A DNA stretch of 45,776 nucleotides from NCBI GenBank assembly GCA_946541845.1, contig CAMNJW010000007.1, forward strand, positions 1 through 45,776. The letters are read 5' to 3'. Under the pieces are notes generated by a model, which worked only from the letters and a program-made list of their open reading frames with translations, had not been told where the DNA came from and ran no database searches. The translations under genes were made by a program, and so were the position numbers. This DNA comes from an uncultured Methanobrevibacter sp. Its GTDB lineage: Archaea; Methanobacteriota; Methanobacteria; Methanobacteriales; Methanobacteriaceae. Positions 35,082 through 44,457 of this stretch are shown here, piece by piece (within the stretch, counting starts at the first letter, position 1; each line of letters starts with the position of its first letter).

Positions 35082-38000
35082 TAAGCTGGAATTTCACTTT
35101 CAGGAACTTCATATGTTGAAGTGATTTTAAATGTTCTGTATGTTGAATCAAGCAGTGAACCAACGGATATTTCGATGACATTATTTTCCGCATTGTAATT
35201 TGCAGCATCGAACTTGAATGATCCTACGCCATTCACAACATTAAAGTTTACTTCAATTTCATTAGCGGTTCCCCTGTTTAATGTTGCAAACATGTCAAAT
35301 TCAGGAAGGTTAGATGCAACTTCCCCATTTTTATAAAATACAATGCTGTAACTACCCGGAGAATTATATACAAGACCGTCAAACTTGATTGCGGTTGTAC
35401 TGATTCTAGGACACATTGTTCCATAACCTACGACACCTGTGTCAATGTCCCATGTCACAAGATTGTTTGTACCGTACCAGTTCGGATCCAATTTGAGCCT
35501 TAAGGATTCGTTCCATTGTCCTGGACCATAGATTCCTTCCGGATTTGCACTCATTTCACCTAAAATCATCATACTTGGACCTACCGCATTTCTGTATACT
35601 GCATTGTCTGTGACTACAGGTTCAACGGCATTTTCAGCCAAGTCATATCCCGCATTAAACCTCATGCCCTCCAAAATATTGTCAGTTATTGTATTTTGGG
35701 TTATTACAATTCCTGTTGAGTAATTTGCATCAAGGGAAATTCCCAAGTGGTTATGTGCAATGTGGTTATGGTTAATTGTTACATTAACAGCAGAATTGTT
35801 TAGGAATATTCCGTAACCTGTTGGACCTTCTGGAACAGTCATGATGAACAGTCCAGTCTGGTCTGAAATTTCATTGTTGATTATCTTGGTGTTTGCAACT
35901 CCAAATCCATATTTGATACCATAGTTGTTTTCCCTTAATGTGTTGTTATCAAATATCAAATCGTTTGAATATTGAGCAAAAATTCCGCTTTCAAATAATG
36001 AAATGTAATTTTCCACTAGTTTAACATTTGATGCATTGGAAATGTTTATGCCATATCCCGGCATGTTTACTGTTCCGTCAACATAGCTTTCAATTTTTGA
36101 CTCATCCAAATGGTTCATGATAGAATTATTAAATAATACAACATTTTTAGAATTTATAATATCTACAGCATCGCTTGAATTTCCACAAATGACAAAATTT
36201 GTAATATTAACGTCATTTGATAGAATTTTTATAGTCGGATTGTTTAAAGGAGCATTTAAAATTGTTTTGTCATTAGAGTAAATGTTTAATCCTTTATTGA
36301 TTTCCAATGCAATGCCAAAGTAGTAATCTCCTAAAAATTCCACATTTGAACCTTCTATTGCAGAATCTAATATATTTTGAATTTCTGAATTTGGCAAGTC
36401 CTCATCAACAAATACAACGCCAGTTTTATTTAGGACAGTGATTTTGTTTGTCGCTGAGCTTTCCTTATATTTGTCATTTCCTGAATAGCTTATAACTATA
36501 TCAAATGAAGAGACATCACTATCATTCAAGGCTATTTTCATTTTACCGTTTTCATCAGTTGATTTGGAGTATATTCCTCCGTTCATTACATAGATTAAGG
36601 TTTGGTTAGCCAATGGCTTTCCGGAGGTATCCTTTAGGGAAACTTGATAATCTTTCTGTGAGTCGATTGAGAATGTTCTGTTGTAGCTTTCAATGACTGT
36701 GCCTAATCTGGCAACTTTGATTTTTCCTGTGGCTTTTGATGCCTTATAAACGGCAGTTCCCTTATAATTGACAACCACAGAGTATGCCTTTTCATCAGAT
36801 AACTTGAATGATAAACTTGCTTTACCCTTTGCGTTAGTTGTTTTGGTGTAAGTCTTACCGTTTAGCTTAATGGTTACCTTTTGTTTGGCCAATACTTTGC
36901 CAGCACTGGTCTTTAAAGTTACAGTGTAAGTTTTTGCCTCTTTTGGAAGAGATGAAACTGTAGGGGCTGTAATCTTGGTTTTTGTTTTTGCAACTTTAAT
37001 CTTACCTGTAGCTGAAGCTTTCTTATAGATTTTGCTTCCCTTATAGCTTGCAGTTACCTTGTAATTTTTCAATGCAGTGAATTTGACCTTAATTTTAACC
37101 TGACCTTTTGAATTTGTCTTTTTGGTGTAAGTCTTACCATTGATTTTTACAGTAACTTTCTGTTTTGCAATTCCTTTGCCGTTAGCATTTTTCAAGGTCA
37201 CAGTGTAAGTTTTGGATGTTTTTGGAGGAATTGTAACAGTAGGTGCAGATAATTTTGCAGTCTTTGAGGAATATTTAACAACTATTTTCTTTGTTTTTGA
37301 AATTGCCTTATATTTGTTTGTACCAGCAAATTTGATTGTTATTTTGTAGGCCTTCTTGTTTTTGGAGAATTTTAGCTTGACCTTTGCAACACCTTTGCTA
37401 TTTGTAGTTTTGGTGTAGGTCTTTCCGTTGACCTTGAAGGTTACTTTTTGCTTTGCAAGGGCCTTGCCTGAAGCATCCTTTAAGGTTATGGAATAATATT
37501 CAGCCATTTTTGGAATCATGTTCAAATTGGATGCAGTCATTTTTGTTGATGTCTTTTTGACAACGACTTTTGCTTGGGCACTGCATCCTTCATAATCCAC
37601 TTCATCTCCAGCATAAACAACACTTGCGGTGTAGGTTCCTTCCTTTGCAATATTTACTTTGACTACAGCACGGCCGTTAGCGTCAGTTACAGGAGAGTAT
37701 GTTGCAGATCCGATTTTAACCTTTACTGTTTCTCCAACAACTGCATTGCCAGCAATATCCTTTAAGGTAACTGTGAATTGCTGGTTTGACTTAGGATATG
37801 TGTTGAGATTTGAAACTGTCAAAGTTGTATTTGACGGAATGCCCGGAATCGCTTCATCATCAACGGCAAATGTTTTGGAAACCTTATCATCAAAGTTAAC
37901 ACCGTTGGTTGGGAAAACAGCAGTTACGATGTTTCCGGTTTCTGCAAATTCATCCTGATAGAACCTTACGGTTGCGGTTCCATTCACCATCATGACAGTC

Positions 38001-39436
38001 TTGTAGATATCTCCTTCATCAGGATTAACATGTTTAGTGGCTTTGTTAAGGTAGAATGTTACAGGAACAGAACTTAAATCCTTTGCGATGTTTCCATTCT
38101 CATCAACGATTGAAATGGAATAGATTCCTTTCTTGACCTGCTTGATTTCACTAAGCTTAAGTTCATAGTTTCCGCTTAAGGACCACTGGACACCGTTATC
38201 ATAATTGAAGAAGATAACCGGACAGTTAACGTTTTTATTTATTTCAAAGACATACCTTAGGAAAACCGCTCCCTTGTTTGATATGTAATCTCCCTTGTTG
38301 TTGCCAACATATTTGAAGACATCATTAACGGAATCATATGAATAGTCTCCTTTATTTGTACCCCTATATTCAAAGGTATTTCTGAAAACTGGCCTTTCTT
38401 CCTGTGCTCCTTCAAGACCAACCATGTAATTGTTATCGATGATTTCCCTATCAGGATATCCAATTCTTTTGGCTGAATTTACCAGATTTCTAACCCTGTA
38501 ATCATTTAAAATCTCATACATCTTATTCTGGTTAAAGAAGTTACCCTTAATCTCAATTCTAGTTACATTGCAGTTGACATAAACACCATGGGTGTTGTAA
38601 GCGATGTAGTTGCTTAAAACATAAACATAATTAGATGAAGTCAGGTTAACTCCTACGCCGTTATTTGTGAGATTGTTGAATTTGATTGTTGTAGTTTTAC
38701 TTGATCCTTCAACTGAAACAGCGGCAACCTTGTTGTTTTTAATATCTGAATTCTTAACAACAACATTGCTGGAGTCCTTAATTCTGACACCGCAAACTGC
38801 ATCTGAAATGGTAACATTATCAATTGTTGCACCATTTGCATTTTCAAGCCTTATAGCATCTGCACTGCCCATATCAGAGAATGTACAGTTTCTAATAATT
38901 ACATTGGAAGCTCCTTTAATGAGAATTCCATAGTCTCCATTACCATATAACATGCCATCTCCAATGAAGTTAAAACCTTCAATTACAGTACCGCTGGCTT
39001 TTGAAGTCAAATAAAATATTCCGTGATAACCAGAATCAGCTGAACTGGAACAAGGACTTAAGACAGTCCCCACTTCACTTTTGATAGTTACCTTTTTGTC
39101 TATTGTAACATGAACATGCGCATAATTTTCACCATTGACAACTATGGTGTCACCTGCATTTGCGGATTGTATAGCATTCCTAATGCTATGCTCATTCATT
39201 TCGTTATGATTTCCGCCGTTTTCATCAACGACAACATTTTTTGATGCAGACAATACTGAATCGTCATTGGCAACACTTAATTCATTCAAATCAGAAACAT
39301 CCCCTCTTTCAAGTTCAGTACTGGATGAATCTGATGTTAAATTATCATTATAATCATCACTAGCTACAACTGAACTCATGCACAGCAATGCAACAATTAA
39401 GAATGATAAAATCATAAAAATTTTTTTATTTTTCAT
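35081..39436 (-). CDS. Giant adhesin-like protein: two beta-helices around five Ig-like repeats
   Basis: This 1451-aa protein has a signal peptide (1-26, VVAS). A PbH1/NosD-type beta-helix follows (about 85-310), then a beta-rich region (about 320-530). Five Ig-like repeats of about 88 residues come next (about 535-975), four with the KQKVT[FVI]K-NGKTYTK-TTN-KG core. A second beta-helix (about 985-1290, LNNSAVNVTINHNHIAHNHLG) and a final beta domain ending PESEIPA complete it. Unlike its neighbours, the Lys-rich repeats are internal and there is no basic tail or membrane span, so the anchoring mode is unclear. Start ATG with GTGGGG upstream. It is divergent from the 39614 gene across 177 bp. 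Confidence 0.88.
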   Translation of the reverse strand: MKNKKIFMILSFLIVALLCMSSVVASDDYNDNLTSDSSSTELERGDVSDLNELSVANDDSVLSASKNVVVDENGGNHNEMNEHSIRNAIQSANAGDTIVVNGENYAHVHVTIDKKVTIKSEVGTVLSPCSSSADSGYHGIFYLTSKASGTVIEGFNFIGDGMLYGNGDYGILIKGASNVIIRNCTFSDMGSADAIRLENANGATIDNVTISDAVCGVRIKDSSNVVVKNSDIKNNKVAAVSVEGSSKTTTIKFNNLTNNGVGVNLTSSNYVYVLSNYIAYNTHGVYVNCNVTRIEIKGNFFNQNKMYEILNDYRVRNLVNSAKRIGYPDREIIDNNYMVGLEGAQEERPVFRNTFEYRGTNKGDYSYDSVNDVFKYVGNNKGDYISNKGAVFLRYVFEINKNVNCPVIFFNYDNGVQWSLSGNYELKLSEIKQVKKGIYSISIVDENGNIAKDLSSVPVTFYLNKATKHVNPDEGDIYKTVMMVNGTATVRFYQDEFAETGNIVTAVFPTNGVNFDDKVSKTFAVDDEAIPGIPSNTTLTVSNLNTYPKSNQQFTVTLKDIAGNAVVGETVKVKIGSATYSPVTDANGRAVVKVNIAKEGTYTASVVYAGDEVDYEGCSAQAKVVVKKTSTKMTASNLNMIPKMAEYYSITLKDASGKALAKQKVTFKVNGKTYTKTTNSKGVAKVKLKFSKNKKAYKITIKFAGTNKYKAISKTKKIVVKYSSKTAKLSAPTVTIPPKTSKTYTVTLKNANGKGIAKQKVTVKINGKTYTKKTNSKGQVKIKVKFTALKNYKVTASYKGSKIYKKASATGKIKVAKTKTKITAPTVSSLPKEAKTYTVTLKTSAGKVLAKQKVTIKLNGKTYTKTTNAKGKASLSFKLSDEKAYSVVVNYKGTAVYKASKATGKIKVARLGTVIESYNRTFSIDSQKDYQVSLKDTSGKPLANQTLIYVMNGGIYSKSTDENGKMKIALNDSDVSSFDIVISYSGNDKYKESSATNKITVLNKTGVVFVDEDLPNSEIQNILDSAIEGSNVEFLGDYYFGIALEINKGLNIYSNDKTILNAPLNNPTIKILSNDVNITNFVICGNSSDAVDIINSKNVVLFNNSIMNHLDESKIESYVDGTVNMPGYGINISNASNVKLVENYISLFESGIFAQYSNDLIFDNNTLRENNYGIKYGFGVANTKIINNEISDQTGLFIMTVPEGPTGYGIFLNNSAVNVTINHNHIAHNHLGISLDANYSTGIVITQNTITDNILEGMRFNAGYDLAENAVEPVVTDNAVYRNAVGPSMMILGEMSANPEGIYGPGQWNESLRLKLDPNWYGTNNLVTWDIDTGVVGYGTMCPRISTTAIKFDGLVYNSPGSYSIVFYKNGEVASNLPEFDMFATLNRGTANEIEVNFNVVNGVGSFKFDAANYNAENNVIEISVGSLLDSTYRTFKITSTYEVPESEIPA

Positions 39437-39613
39437 CTTTTCCCCACAATTTCGTTTATAACAATTGACTTAAAAACATCAATATTAATAATTATACTAT
39501 CGATATATTTAATGTATTTCGGTTTATTTATATGATAATATAGAAAATTAAAAAATTTTAATTAAATGAAATGAAATAAAATACATATAGAATATACTCA
39601 TTTTGAGGGGGAT

Positions 39614-41101
39614 TTGAAAATTAAAAATAAAATAATGATTTTAAGCTTGATTTTATTGATTTTAATATCAGTATCCTGCGTAAATGCAACACAAAATAAT
39701 GATACAGAAATAACATTAACTATTTCAGATAATAACACGGACAATCTTTTGAAAACCACATTAAATGATTTTTCAAGCCTAGATAATGAACTTAATTCAT
39801 CAACACAAACAAAAATATTAAACTTGACAAAAGATTATGCATTTAACTCTGAAAGTGATGATTCATATTCCAATGGAATAACCATCACTACTGACAATTT
39901 AATAATTGATGGACAGGGCCATACGATAGATGCCAACAATAAAGCTAGAATATTTAATATCAAATCAAATAATGTGACATTGAAAAATTTAGTGATTACA
40001 AATGGTTACTCAGACTCAAACGGAGGGGGAATATATTGGTCTGGACAAAATGGACAGATTTTCGCATCTACTTTTAAAAATTGTGCATCTCCAAAAATTG
40101 GAGGTGCTGTTTACTTTGAAAAATCTGCCACAATCATTGATTCCAAATTTACCAACAACTCCGCATTTTTCGGAGGATCTGTTGACCTACAAAGTAAAAG
40201 TACCATAACCAACTGTGAATTTGACAGTAACTTTGCAAAATACCTCGGAGGAGGAGTATTCTGCTGTGAAGATACAAAAATATCAAATTCAAGATTCAGT
40301 AAAAATACAGCATCCGACGGAGGTGGACTTTATTTCTTCTCAACAGGATCAGCTGAAAACTGCAGTTTTGAAGAAAACATTGCAATCGGATATGGCGGAG
40401 CAATAACAAGTGAAGGTGGAATTTCCGTTGAAAACTCAACCTTCCTGAAAAATACCGGTGCATTCTCAGGAGCAATATGCTTCAAAGGAGATGGTATTAT
40501 AGACAATTGCAAGTTTAATGAAAACTCTGCTACCAGAACAGCAGGTGCAATTTCCACTGACAGTTATAATACTTCAGTATTGAATAGTGAATTTAACTAC
40601 AATAATGCGGAACAAGGAAACTCCATCTACATCACCAATAAAAATGTAAGGCTTGAAAACATTACCTTCAGCAATAATCCCTCATCCTATGAAATAGAGC
40701 TCTATATTGAATGTAACAACAAAACATTAATCAATTTAAATTTCAATAGTGTTGCAAAGCAGGAACCAACAACTCCCAGCAAGAATGTTGTAAAAACAGT
40801 TACTAAAAAAGTAACCAAGAAAAAAACAGCAATAACTGCGAAAACCAAAACATTCAAATTAAAAACAAAGATTAAAAAATACACAATAACACTAAAAACC
40901 GGAAAAAAAATTCTTAAAAAGAAAAAGGTTACAATTAGGGTAAAAGGAAAAACATATTCCGCAAAAACCAACTCTAAAGGAAAAGCAACCTTTAAACTGA
41001 AAATTTCAAAAAAAGGAAAATTTAAAGCAATTATTAAATTTGCAGGAGATAAAACCTATAAAGCATCTAAAAAAACAGTTTACATTAAAATCAAAAAATG
41101 A
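39614..41101 (+). CDS. Adhesin-like Pmp-repeat protein with lysine-rich tail, TTG start
   Basis: This 495-aa protein starts with TTG, since GAGGGG lies 3 nt ahead and the frame gives a complete signal peptide (KIKNKIMILSLILLILISVSCVNA). Residues about 85-350 are repeats with G-G-G/A-[IV]-x-[YFC] motifs (GGGIYWSGQNG, GGAVYFEKSAT, GGAITSEGGIS) like the chlamydial Pmp-type beta-helix. A hinge rich in Lys/Thr leads to one Ig-like module (about 405-495) of the same type as in the 986-aa protein, ending YIKIKK. It is convergent with the 1024-aa gene and shares a hairpin terminator with it. Confidence 0.85.
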   Translation: MKIKNKIMILSLILLILISVSCVNATQNNDTEITLTISDNNTDNLLKTTLNDFSSLDNELNSSTQTKILNLTKDYAFNSESDDSYSNGITITTDNLIIDGQGHTIDANNKARIFNIKSNNVTLKNLVITNGYSDSNGGGIYWSGQNGQIFASTFKNCASPKIGGAVYFEKSATIIDSKFTNNSAFFGGSVDLQSKSTITNCEFDSNFAKYLGGGVFCCEDTKISNSRFSKNTASDGGGLYFFSTGSAENCSFEENIAIGYGGAITSEGGISVENSTFLKNTGAFSGAICFKGDGIIDNCKFNENSATRTAGAISTDSYNTSVLNSEFNYNNAEQGNSIYITNKNVRLENITFSNNPSSYEIELYIECNNKTLINLNFNSVAKQEPTTPSKNVVKTVTKKVTKKKTAITAKTKTFKLKTKIKKYTITLKTGKKILKKKKVTIRVKGKTYSAKTNSKGKATFKLKISKKGKFKAIIKFAGDKTYKASKKTVYIKIKK

Positions 41102-41120
41102 GGATAAATATTATCCTCAT
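41098..41120. terminator. Bidirectional hairpin between two convergent adhesin genes
   Basis: Perfect 10-bp arms ATGAGGATAA and TTATCCTCAT enclose ATA. T-runs follow on both strands (ATTTTTTAA on plus, CATTTTTTG on minus). The stop codon of the 495-aa gene is inside the stem, and the other gene ends 3 nt beyond. Confidence 0.75.
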
Positions 41121-41123
41121 AAT

Positions 41124-44100
41124 CTATTTTTTAACTTTCAAAGTTGTCTTGACTTGAGATTTCAAGTATTTTACTATAACTGAATATTTACCAACTTTCA
41201 AATTCTTAAAGCTAACAGTAGCAACACCTTTTTTATTTGTTTTGGCACTGTATGTTTTGCCTTTAATTTTGAATGTTACTTTTTTACCCTTGATTGCCTT
41301 ACCCTTGCTTGTTTTTAAAGTAGCAGAATATTTAATCTTTTTAGATTTTTTTACAGTTTTACTTTTAGCTTTAAGGACTTTTTTAACTGTTATGGTATTT
41401 TTAACTGTAGATCCTTTATATAAAGTTGTGATTTTATATTTACCTGGAGTTAAGCTAAATGTCTTTGATGCATATCCTTTAGCATTTGTTTTAACTTTAT
41501 AGGTTTTTCCAGCTACTTTCATTAGAACAACTTCATTTTTGCCGACATACTTGCCATTGCTTCCTATAACTCTAACCTTAAATGTTACTTTGCCGTTATA
41601 ATCCTTAGCGACATTCTTATTGCCAGTGATTTTTGACGGATTTTTAACCGTTTTAAAATTGAAAGTTTGACCGTTTATTTTGGCAGTTATGGAACTTTTT
41701 GCAGGAATTACAACTGATTTTGAAATAATTCCATTTTTAGCATAAATATTCCCAATATTTGACAAGGTTATCTTGATATTAGGCAATGAATCCAATGCAG
41801 AAACTGCATTTTTGCTCGCCATTTTGAAACTAATGGTAAAACTGGCCTTTTCATATTGCATCAAGGAATTCTTATTTTTCAAATTGATTGTAATCCAGTC
41901 TGAAACATTCCTATTGACCAATTCATCAAAGTTAGGGTTATTTGATCCCCACCAGTTAGTGGTAATATTACTATTAAGATTATTTACATAAATCGCACTG
42001 CCTGAAGATGCTTTATTGCCGAATAATGAGGAGTAGGATAAATTCATGTCTTTTCTTGCAATTATCGCACCACCTTCGCCACCTGCAATATTATTTTCAA
42101 AGATTGACCCTACAATATTTAAAATATTATTATTGTCAATAGCACCACCATTTTTTGTTGCGACATTATTTGTGAAGTTAGATTTAATGATAGTTAAGTT
42201 TCCGCCATTATCAATTGCTCCAGCACCATATGCCTGATTTTTATCAAATAAAGAGTTCATAATGGTTAATTGACCTGCATTATCAATAGCTCCACCATAA
42301 CTCAATGCCCTATTTGATGTGAACTTTGACTCATCAATCAGAACAGTTCCTCCATTATTAAATATTACACCACCTTCATCTGATCCTGTGTTTGAGTTGA
42401 ATGTGGATTTAGAGATATTGACATTACCATTAGCTACATTAATTACACCCAAACTATGAGTTACAACATTATTTTCAAATTTGGAGTTTAAAATGATTAA
42501 ATCTGCACTAGTTTGAATAACTGCACCTCTAGTAGCCTCATTATTATTGAATATGGCATTGTTTAACCTGACAAACATACCTGCATTATAAATCACACCT
42601 GCCATGAAAGCCTCATTTGAATTGAATTTAGAGTTGTCCACACTTAAATTGCCAGCATTATACACAACACCACCATAATTGTCTGCATTATTGGTGTTTA
42701 TGACTGAATTCTTAATATTTGTAACTGCATTATTGTAAATTACTCCTCCTTCAGAAGCATGATTTGAATTTAAGTTGGAACCGCTTACATTTAAATTGGC
42801 ATTGTTAAATATTGCCCCTCCCTTAACTGCATTATTTAAAATTAAATTGGATTTATCCAAAATAAGATTCTTTACATTATAAATAGCACCATTAGTTGCA
42901 TTATTGAGAAGGATATTTGAATTAGTCAATATTAAAGTTCCTTTGTTGTAAATAGCTGCACCGTTTTTTGCAGAATTAGCCTCAATAGTAAATTTGTTGA
43001 AGTTCAAGTTTCCAGAATTGTAGACTGCACCACCTTCAACTGCTGAGTTATTAATCAGGGAAACATTATAAAATTCACCTTTTACAGCTCCTAGATTTAA
43101 TCCTCCACCATATTCAGCTGAATTATTGATTAAAAAAACATTTTTAAGATCGCAGACAAACTGACGACCCGCATGAATTCCCAATGTTGAAGTAATTCCA
43201 CCACCACCACTTTTTGCCACATTATTCTTAATAATAGAATTGCTTACGCTCAGATTACCGCAGCTACTTGAAATACCTCCTCCAAAATCAGCATGATTGT
43301 TTGCTATCACAGAACCTTCAATTATCAGATTTCTACAAAATGAATCAGATATTAAACCGGCTCCCTCTTCAGCAGTGTTATTTTCGATGACACAATTAAC
43401 AACATTCATGATAAAATCAGAAATATAAACTCCACCACCATAACGTCCGACATTGTTGCGGATGTCACTGTCATAAATGTCACACATTCCCCAACTTTTG
43501 ACACCGCCTCCCAAATGTTCAGCAGAGTTGCCATTGAAAGTGGAATTCCTAATCAGCAGATATCCCCTATTATTATAGATTCCGCCTCCTCTTTCGGCAG
43601 TGTTATTGATGAATTTTGAGTTGATTAATTCAATGTCACTGAACCTATTGTAAATAGCTCCACCTTCATAACCATAATTTTTAAGGAAAGTACAGTTTAT
43701 TACCTTAGTGTCAGCGTAAAATGAATCAATTGCAGCTCCACCACCTTCCGCTCTATTGTTTTCAAAAACGGAATTATAAACAGTTAAAGTAGATCCCTTT
43801 GATCCCCTTATGGTACCATAATCAGCATCATTATGAATGAATTTAGAATCATGGATTGTTAAAATACCCAGACTTTCAATTGCAGCACCATTACCAGTGG
43901 TTTTTCCGTTGGCAAATGTAATTCCACAAATATTGACATGCACATTTTCAGAAATTACAAAAATATTTGATTTTGATTTTGCATCTAATATAGTAGATGA
44001 TGAATCGGCCCCATATATGTTTATATCCTTATCAACACTGATCCTGGAACCGTTACCGACATATGTTCTATTTTCAAGATGGATTGAATCGCCAGGTTGA

Positions 44101-44198
44101 GCTTCATCAATCAAATTTTGTATTGAACTAAAGTCATCACCTAATGTTGAATTTTCAGTTACATTGCCTTCAGCATATACTGTAGTTAATAGTAACAT
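41124..44198 (-). CDS. Large Pmp-repeat adhesin-like protein with disrupted signal sequence
   Basis: This 1024-aa frame is dominated by some 25 short beta-helix repeats ending NNxAxxGGAI[YF]N or similar (about 30-770), a Pmp-type pattern. They are followed by an NWWGSNNP motif and two or three Ig-like modules, the last Lys-rich (SKGKAIKGKKVTFKIKGKTYSAKTNKKG), ending TTLKVKK. The only ATG start gives MLLLTTVYAEG, which is too short for a signal peptide and has no ribosome site. Upstream, removing one T from the TTTT at 44220-44223 would extend the frame to KFKFNLIFLLILIFSMLLLTTVYA, a perfect signal peptide, behind GGTGGGG. A start codon there would be ATA, not ATG. The gene may be inactive, phase-off or mis-sequenced. 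Confidence 0.75.
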   Translation of the reverse strand: MLLLTTVYAEGNVTENSTLGDDFSSIQNLIDEAQPGDSIHLENRTYVGNGSRISVDKDINIYGADSSSTILDAKSKSNIFVISENVHVNICGITFANGKTTGNGAAIESLGILTIHDSKFIHNDADYGTIRGSKGSTLTVYNSVFENNRAEGGGAAIDSFYADTKVINCTFLKNYGYEGGAIYNRFSDIELINSKFINNTAERGGGIYNNRGYLLIRNSTFNGNSAEHLGGGVKSWGMCDIYDSDIRNNVGRYGGGVYISDFIMNVVNCVIENNTAEEGAGLISDSFCRNLIIEGSVIANNHADFGGGISSSCGNLSVSNSIIKNNVAKSGGGGITSTLGIHAGRQFVCDLKNVFLINNSAEYGGGLNLGAVKGEFYNVSLINNSAVEGGAVYNSGNLNFNKFTIEANSAKNGAAIYNKGTLILTNSNILLNNATNGAIYNVKNLILDKSNLILNNAVKGGAIFNNANLNVSGSNLNSNHASEGGVIYNNAVTNIKNSVINTNNADNYGGVVYNAGNLSVDNSKFNSNEAFMAGVIYNAGMFVRLNNAIFNNNEATRGAVIQTSADLIILNSKFENNVVTHSLGVINVANGNVNISKSTFNSNTGSDEGGVIFNNGGTVLIDESKFTSNRALSYGGAIDNAGQLTIMNSLFDKNQAYGAGAIDNGGNLTIIKSNFTNNVATKNGGAIDNNNILNIVGSIFENNIAGGEGGAIIARKDMNLSYSSLFGNKASSGSAIYVNNLNSNITTNWWGSNNPNFDELVNRNVSDWITINLKNKNSLMQYEKASFTISFKMASKNAVSALDSLPNIKITLSNIGNIYAKNGIISKSVVIPAKSSITAKINGQTFNFKTVKNPSKITGNKNVAKDYNGKVTFKVRVIGSNGKYVGKNEVVLMKVAGKTYKVKTNAKGYASKTFSLTPGKYKITTLYKGSTVKNTITVKKVLKAKSKTVKKSKKIKYSATLKTSKGKAIKGKKVTFKIKGKTYSAKTNKKGVATVSFKNLKVGKYSVIVKYLKSQVKTTLKVKK

Positions 44199-44436
44199 CG
44201 AAAAAATTAATATTAATAGAAATATTAGATTAAATTTAAATTTTCCTATAATATCCCCACCTATAAATATGTTTTAAGTATATTCAAATAAATAACAGAC
44301 CAATTTTAAATAAAAAACATATATTTAACAGATTAAAAATTATCGTTATAAATTTAATTGAATAACATGATAATTGATATATTAAAAATAATATTTATAC
44401 ATTGTTAAACAATGCTAAAAAAAAGAAGAAAAAATA

Positions 44437-44454
44437 AGCAATAAAATTATTGCT
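44437..44454 (-). terminator. Hairpin and T-tract after the 44458 adhesin gene
   Basis: Arms AGCAATA and TATTGCT with a 4-nt loop lie 3 nt past the TAG stop; the minus strand continues TTATTTTTTCTTCTTTTTTTT. Confidence 0.7.
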
Positions 44455-44457
44455 CAT

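Noticed and set aside
36700-37560. CRISPR-like or tandem DNA repeats
   Set aside because: The periodic similarity is caused by the Ig-like protein repeats in the coding frame; repeats are long, diverged and have no spacers.
42040-43900. Tandem repeat array suggesting a non-coding satellite
   Set aside because: The periodic GCACCACC-type signal is the reverse complement of GGAI/GGAV codons of Pmp repeats in a continuous reading frame.
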